Below, in pieces: positions 7,037 to 10,478 of a stretch of DNA of 10,478 nucleotides. The notes under the pieces were generated by a model, which made no database searches, was not told where the DNA came from, and saw only the letters and a program-made list of their open reading frames with translations. The stretch's first letter is position 1, and each line of letters begins with the position of its first letter. The translations under genes were made by a program, and so were the position numbers. Source of the DNA: Actinomycetota bacterium (GTDB lineage: Bacteria > Actinomycetota > Acidimicrobiia > Acidimicrobiales > Ilumatobacteraceae); NCBI GenBank assembly GCA_005800965.1, contig SYEA01000031.1, positions 1-10,478 on the forward strand. The letters run 5' to 3'.

Positions 7037-7489
7037 GTAGGTGCGAAAGACCAGCTCAGCGACGCAACTTGGCTTGGCGGCTCCTTCGATCTCGAACGTA
7101 GCTTCGATGGTGGTTTGAATGCCGCCAGCAACGTCTTGGGCCTCAAGTAACTTTGCGCCAACGCGCAGACGCGAACCCACGGGCACCGGCGATGGAAACC
7201 GCACCTTGTTGGTGCCGTAGTTGACGCCCATCACTGCACCTTCAACGCCATAGATCTGCGGCAACAAGGTTGGCCCGAGCGACAATGTGAGATAACCATG
7301 GGCGATGGGTGCGCCAAAGGGGCCCTGCTTGGCTTTTTCAATATCCACGTGAATCCACTGGTGGTCACCGGTTGCATCAGCAAAAGTATTGATCATCTCT
7401 TGGGTCACGGTGAGGTAGTCGCTGTAGCCGAGGTGCTTGCCGACGTGGGCTTTGACGCCGTCGGCGCCCTTCATGATTGTTTTGGTCAT
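7028..7489 (-). CDS. MaoC-like (R)-specific enoyl-CoA hydratase
   Basis: A single hot-dog-fold protein of 153 residues, the usual length of stand-alone MaoC/PhaJ hydratases, which add water to trans-2-enoyl-CoA. The hydratase motif FADATGDHQWIHVD spans 36-49, with the expected Asp42/His47 catalytic pair (spacing of five, as in PhaJ), followed by KQGPFGAPIAHGYLTLSL at 54-71 and the NYGTNKVRFPSPVPVGSRLR segment typical of this family. The ATG at 7489 lies 3 bases after the stop of the upstream membrane-protein gene, so the pair is likely an operon with coupled translation; a second Met at codon 6 is an alternative start. It converges with the LLM gene, sharing four bases of stop codons. It could hydrate the enoyl-CoA made by the nearby dehydrogenase, though the genes lie on opposite strands. 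Confidence 0.93.
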   Translation of the reverse strand: MTKTIMKGADGVKAHVGKHLGYSDYLTVTQEMINTFADATGDHQWIHVDIEKAKQGPFGAPIAHGYLTLSLGPTLLPQIYGVEGAVMGVNYGTNKVRFPSPVPVGSRLRVGAKLLEAQDVAGGIQTTIEATFEIEGAAKPSCVAELVFRTYFA

Positions 7490-7492
7490 GCT

Positions 7493-7909
7493 CTAGTGAT
7501 ACCAGATGCGCTGGTGTTCCTTGCTTTGGGGGTGCAAAAGCAAGGCTAAAACGGCCACGTCAAAGGCAAACGACAACAAGCTGGCCCCAAAGAACCGGTA
7601 ACGCAACGGGGCACTGAGCTGGGTGTAGGCGATGTAGGTGAGCACGAATGGCGTGGCAGCGACGGCCACTGAAATCTTCCAGCCGATCTTCCTTTCGTTG
7701 GCCATCAAAAAAGCGCCCGCCACATAAGCGGCAACAACTATCAGACCCAAGAAAATCCCGAGTGAGTATTGCACTCGAAAATAATGCAACACGCCGCCCC
7801 CATCAATCAGTTCGACCAGAGCGAAAAACCCGTTGATGTACAACAGCCAGGTTGCGATCTGCAAAGTCTGCGGTTGCATGCGATCAATCCATTTGCGACG
7901 CTCAGCCAT
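7493..7909 (-). CDS. Small four-helix membrane protein of unknown function
   Basis: I do not recognise this 138-residue protein. It has a short charged N-terminus (MAERRKWIDR) and four hydrophobic segments at about 16-35, 48-69, 76-96 and 106-125, with short loops and a charged C-terminal tail ending KEHQRIWYH. The pattern suggests an integral inner-membrane protein with both ends in the cytoplasm. The frame is open upstream to 7987, but that would overlap the era start and add a Ser/Pro-rich stretch; I chose the ATG at 7909, with ATG 7879 (MQPQTLQ) as an alternative. No Shine-Dalgarno sequence is apparent. It lies 3 bases upstream of the MaoC-like gene and is divergent from era. A GTCT-GGC-AGAC inverted repeat (7918-7928) lies just upstream of its start; its meaning is unclear. 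Confidence 0.7.
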   Translation of the reverse strand: MAERRKWIDRMQPQTLQIATWLLYINGFFALVELIDGGGVLHYFRVQYSLGIFLGLIVVAAYVAGAFLMANERKIGWKISVAVAATPFVLTYIAYTQLSAPLRYRFFGASLLSFAFDVAVLALLLHPQSKEHQRIWYH

Positions 7910-7966
7910 GACGTTGAGTCTGGCAGACAAAATCGGTGGAGAACGGCTTAGTGGCCCATGACTCAG

Positions 7967-7972
7967 TAGCGT
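7967..7972 (+). promoter_or_regulatory. Candidate -10 element for era
   Basis: TAGCGT matches TANNNT and lies 9 bases before the era ATG at 7982, which would leave a leader of only about three bases. era has no Shine-Dalgarno sequence, in keeping with this. No -35 is recognised. The 72-base gap 7910-7981 shows nothing else convincing. Confidence 0.25.
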
Positions 7973-7981
7973 CGTTGCACG

Positions 7982-8821
7982 ATGCACAGCGGGTTTGTCA
8001 GCCTTGTCGGGCGTCCCAACGTCGGTAAGTCGAGCATCATCAATGCGGCGTGTGGTCGCAAGGTCTCAATCGTTTCTGATAAGCCACAAACCACGCGTAC
8101 TCGAGTGCGAGCCATCGTGCATCGCACCGACGCTCAAATTGTGTTCGTTGACACGCCTGGCATTCACAAGCCGGTCACGGCGCTCGGTAAGCGAGTGAAT
8201 GCAACTGCCATGGAGGCAGTTCGCGAAGTTGATATCTCCGGTCTGGTTATCGACGCAACCATGCCCTTTGGGCGCGGCGACCAGTTCGTGGCAGACAGGC
8301 TGAACATTAAAGAAAGTTTCGTGGTGGTCAACAAGATTGATGCCACATCACGCGCCAAGGTCATGAAGCAACTCTCGGCGGTTGCCTCGCTCGATGCACT
8401 CGCATATTTTCCGGTATCGGCGAAAACTGGTGAGGGCATCGAGCCACTGATGGACTGGATTGCGCAGCGCCTGCCACCTGGCGAGGCGCTGTATCCGCCA
8501 GAGGTGGTGCGCGAAACACCCGACATGCTGTGGATTGCCGATCTCGTTCGCGAAGAACTACTGGGGCGCATGCGCGACGAATTGCCGTACTCGATTGCGA
8601 CCCGCGTAACGGAATACGAATGGCCGCGAATTCGCTGTGAAATCATCGTTGAACGAGACAGCCAAAAAGGCATGGTCATCGGTAAAGGTGGTTTGGTGCT
8701 GAAAGAAGTGGGTACGGCAGTGCGGCTCCAGCTGGCCAAAGGGGCCCATATCGAGTTGGCCGTGGTCGTTGACGACGGCTGGCAACAACGACCTGATCGC
8801 ATTGAACGCTTGGGTTACTAG
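7982..8821 (+). CDS. era: GTPase Era
   Basis: Era is the essential GTPase that binds 16S rRNA near its 3' end during small-subunit maturation. The 279 residues contain the full set: Walker A/G1 GRPNVGKS at 10-17, G2 PQTTRTR at 35-41, G3 DTPGIHKP at 57-64, G4 NKID at 117-120, G5 SAKTG at 146-150, and the C-terminal KH domain (about 195-279) with the RNA-binding loop VIGKGG at 232-237 and the usual Era ending RIERLGY. The ATG at 7982 gives the family-typical MHSGFVSLVGRPNVGKS start, with no ribosome site. It stands alone here, divergent from the membrane-protein gene and convergent on the lipoprotein gene; ybeY, often its neighbour, is not seen. The sequence looks intact and functional. Confidence 0.98.
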   Translation: MHSGFVSLVGRPNVGKSSIINAACGRKVSIVSDKPQTTRTRVRAIVHRTDAQIVFVDTPGIHKPVTALGKRVNATAMEAVREVDISGLVIDATMPFGRGDQFVADRLNIKESFVVVNKIDATSRAKVMKQLSAVASLDALAYFPVSAKTGEGIEPLMDWIAQRLPPGEALYPPEVVRETPDMLWIADLVREELLGRMRDELPYSIATRVTEYEWPRIRCEIIVERDSQKGMVIGKGGLVLKEVGTAVRLQLAKGAHIELAVVVDDGWQQRPDRIERLGY

Positions 8822-8845
8822 GAGCGGACGCATTCCTGATTTGAG

Positions 8846-9466
8846 TCAGTCGCGAGTGGAGAGCACCGCAAGGTAGTCGTCGTAGGTAACAGGTGCTCCA
8901 GCAACGGTGAGGTCACCGCCTCCTCGGGGTACCGAAATTTCTACGCCATCGACGACAAAAATTACCTGGCCGATGCCAGGGCGGCGAGTGAGGGTGAGCA
9001 CCAACTGGGCGATTGCCAGACGTTGGTCGAGTGGCTCTAGTTCTGACAGAAACGGGGCGACCGCTGATACTCGGGCGATGCCGCGGCGTACCTCGACTGT
9101 GGCGTTGGTGCCGCGTGGCAAGGCGCTGCGCAAGCCTGCGGTCTGGGCTGCTGAGTCAAGACCCCTGAGCAATGTTTCAACAACTTGGGTGGGTGTGGCC
9201 GGGCTCACGATCAGCCGCTCGCTGCGCACCACTCGGTTAGCGCTCACAAAATAGAACTCAACGAGGTCGTACAGCACGTCAGTCACTGTGGTTGACGGCG
9301 CTTCGGTTTCAACTGGTACCGATGTGGTAGGTGTCGTCGTGCTCGTTGCCGTTAGCGCATCAGGCACCTGGTCGCTCGACAGTGGCGTAAAGCGCCCTTC
9401 ATTGGGTAGACCGCAACCGGTCAGCAGCGTCACACTTGCCAAGACCACGAGCCTTACGAACCTCAT
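8846..9466 (-). CDS. GerMN-domain lipoprotein, short LpqB-like
   Basis: A 206-residue secreted lipoprotein. The N-terminus MRFVRLVVLASVTLLTGCG is a lipoprotein signal with lipobox LTGC and acylated Cys18. A Thr/Ser/Pro-rich linker follows (about 38-62). A GerMN domain occupies about 65-180: the run TPTQVVETLLRG, LPRGT, RRGIARVSAVAPF, QRLAIAQLVLTLTRRPGIGQVIFVVDG is a clear match to its core. The ATG at 9466 overlaps the upstream kinase stop (ATGA), so it is coupled to the sensor. In mycobacteria and relatives LpqB lies beside MtrB, acts with it, and carries GerMN plus a beta-propeller of several hundred residues; here the protein ends about 25 residues after the GerMN domain with no propeller. 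It probably modulates the kinase at the outer face of the membrane. Function is inferred from context. Confidence 0.88.
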   Translation of the reverse strand: MRFVRLVVLASVTLLTGCGLPNEGRFTPLSSDQVPDALTATSTTTPTTSVPVETEAPSTTVTDVLYDLVEFYFVSANRVVRSERLIVSPATPTQVVETLLRGLDSAAQTAGLRSALPRGTNATVEVRRGIARVSAVAPFLSELEPLDQRLAIAQLVLTLTRRPGIGQVIFVVDGVEISVPRGGGDLTVAGAPVTYDDYLAVLSTRD

Positions 9467-10478
9467 GAGAGCACGCCCCGGGGGATGGTGACTACGAATC
9501 GGGCACCGCCACTGGGGGAGGTGTCCGCGAATGCGCGCCCACCCATGGCCTGGGCATGTTCGGAGACAATCGCCAAACCAAGGCCGCTACCTATGGAATT
9601 ACGCGAGGCTGTGCCGCGCGCGAAACGCTCGAAGATTCGAACGCGTTCACTGACGCCGATGCCGGCACCGTTGTCGTCGACAATAAGCAAAATTTCGGTT
9701 TCGCTGCTGCTCAGTAGGATGTCGGAGGCACCACCGGCGTGGTCGCGGGCGTTGTCCAACAAATTAAGTAGCACTCGCTCGATGCGACGCTTGTCCACCA
9801 CGACCACGTCGTCGGTACCGAGGTCAGATACGACCAGGACATTGCCGTAGCCGTGTCGTGTGGCAATTCGTTCGACGAGTGGGGTGAGGTGTGTTTCTTC
9901 GAGTTGGTCTTGGCCGGCCTGTGCATCAAGCCGGCTCAGTTCGAGCAGGTCCATGACCGTGCGGTCGAATCGCTTCACCTGGGTGGCAATGATGTCGAGT
10001 GCTTGTCTATTGCGGTCCGACAACTCTTCGGCACGGCCCTGCAGCACATCCACCGCCGCACCGAGCGAGGTAATGGGCGACCGCAATTCATGGCTCACAT
10101 CGCTGGCGAATCGTTCTTCGCGTTCGATTCGCTCTTGGACCGCATCGGCCATGCCGTTGAAGCTCGCTACGAGCTGTTGCAGGTCGGGATCGGATTCGGG
10201 TTCCAGTCGCGTAGCCAGCGCTCCGGCTGCAATCGTGCTCGCTGCTTGGGTAACGCGGCGCAACGGTTGCAGTACGTTGCCGCTCAACAAATAGCCGATA
10301 CCACCGGCCACCACGGTGATTCCGAGTACGGCAGCAATCAGTGTCGATCGAATGGTGCCGAGCGTGTCGGCCACATCGCTAATCGCAAACACTTCAAAGT
10401 ACGTTGCGTCGATTGCGGGAATCGAGATCGCCACTGCTTGGTAAGGCCGCCCGGCAAACTCCACCCGCTGCATGCCGC
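9463..10478 (-). CDS. Sensor histidine kinase, MtrB-like, 5' end beyond window
   Basis: The C-terminal 336 or so residues of a membrane histidine kinase; the frame remains open past the ATG at 10473, so that Met is probably internal and the N-terminus with the first membrane helix is outside. Numbering from that Met: end of an extracytoplasmic domain (1-40), a membrane helix (about 42-64), HAMP (about 65-117), HisKA with the phospho-acceptor His128 in SDVSHELRSP, and HATPase_c with N box NLLDNARDH (237-245), G1 DDNGAGIG (266-273), F box IFERFARG (280-287) and G2 GSGLGLAIV (295-303). All catalytic boxes are intact. HAMP runs straight into HisKA without a PAS domain. The RFxSDVSHEL block and the following GerMN lipoprotein resemble MtrB-LpqB; the expected response regulator gene would lie upstream, beyond the right edge. 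Confidence 0.92.
   Translation of the reverse strand, partial: GMQRVEFAGRPYQAVAISIPAIDATYFEVFAISDVADTLGTIRSTLIAAVLGITVVAGGIGYLLSGNVLQPLRRVTQAASTIAAGALATRLEPESDPDLQQLVASFNGMADAVQERIEREERFASDVSHELRSPITSLGAAVDVLQGRAEELSDRNRQALDIIATQVKRFDRTVMDLLELSRLDAQAGQDQLEETHLTPLVERIATRHGYGNVLVVSDLGTDDVVVVDKRRIERVLLNLLDNARDHAGGASDILLSSSETEILLIVDDNGAGIGVSERVRIFERFARGTASRNSIGSGLGLAIVSEHAQAMGGRAFADTSPSGGARFVVTIPRGVLS

Noticed and set aside
7918..7928. GTCT-GGC-AGAC inverted repeat upstream of the membrane-protein gene as an operator or terminator
   Set aside because: The arms are only four bases; such repeats are frequent by chance and no supporting element is nearby.
8164..8802. A 212-residue open frame antisense to era
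   Set aside because: It covers the conserved G domain and KH region of Era and shows low-complexity Ser/Thr/Arg composition with no recognisable motif.
8822..8849. Intrinsic terminator between era and the lipoprotein gene
   Set aside because: Only a 4-base CTGA/TCAG stem with a 6-base loop and no T-run is present.

Overview
The window is chromosomal DNA from what looks like a compact, moderately high-GC actinobacterium, most likely of the Acidimicrobiia (Ilumatobacter-like). The reasons are the menaquinone genes, an F420-type luciferase-like oxidoreductase, an MtrB-like sensor kinase followed by a GerMN lipoprotein, an ACAD10/11-type acyl-CoA dehydrogenase, and several starts without a clear Shine-Dalgarno sequence. 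The taxonomic call is inference. I see no rRNA, tRNA, CRISPR array, insertion sequence or phage gene. By my gene calls only about 186 of 10478 bases (about 1.8%) lie outside coding sequence, and no gap reaches 300 bases; the largest is 72 bases.

Bases 1-4784 hold a menaquinone (vitamin K2) block. A 3'-truncated menH and a DsbA/FrnE-family thiol oxidoreductase form one leftward unit with an ATGA overlap. menD runs rightward from an 18-base divergent gap that may contain a symmetric bidirectional promoter. Converging on menD is a second leftward unit, menG then menF, joined by TGATG. Together these give the first committed step (MenF), the next two steps (MenD, MenH) and the last step (MenG). 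menB, menC, menE and menA are not in the window.

Bases 4846-7909 hold an acyl-CoA/redox block. An acyl-CoA dehydrogenase and an F420-dependent LLM oxidoreductase overlap by ATGA and run rightward. A leftward pair, a small four-helix membrane protein followed by a MaoC-like hydratase, converges on them with a 4-base overlap of the stop codons. The substrate of this set cannot be told from the sequence.

Bases 7982-8821 encode the ribosome-assembly GTPase Era. Converging on it is a leftward pair: a sensor histidine kinase cut by the window edge and a short GerMN lipoprotein, overlapping by ATGA. They resemble a reduced version of the actinobacterial mtrB-lpqB pair.

I found no clearly new defence, mobile or biosynthetic system. 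The observations most worth checking are regulatory or architectural: the shared -10 candidate between frnE-like and menD, palindromes that contain both stop codons at two convergent gene ends, the thiol oxidoreductase coupled to menH, and the shortened LpqB-like lipoprotein.
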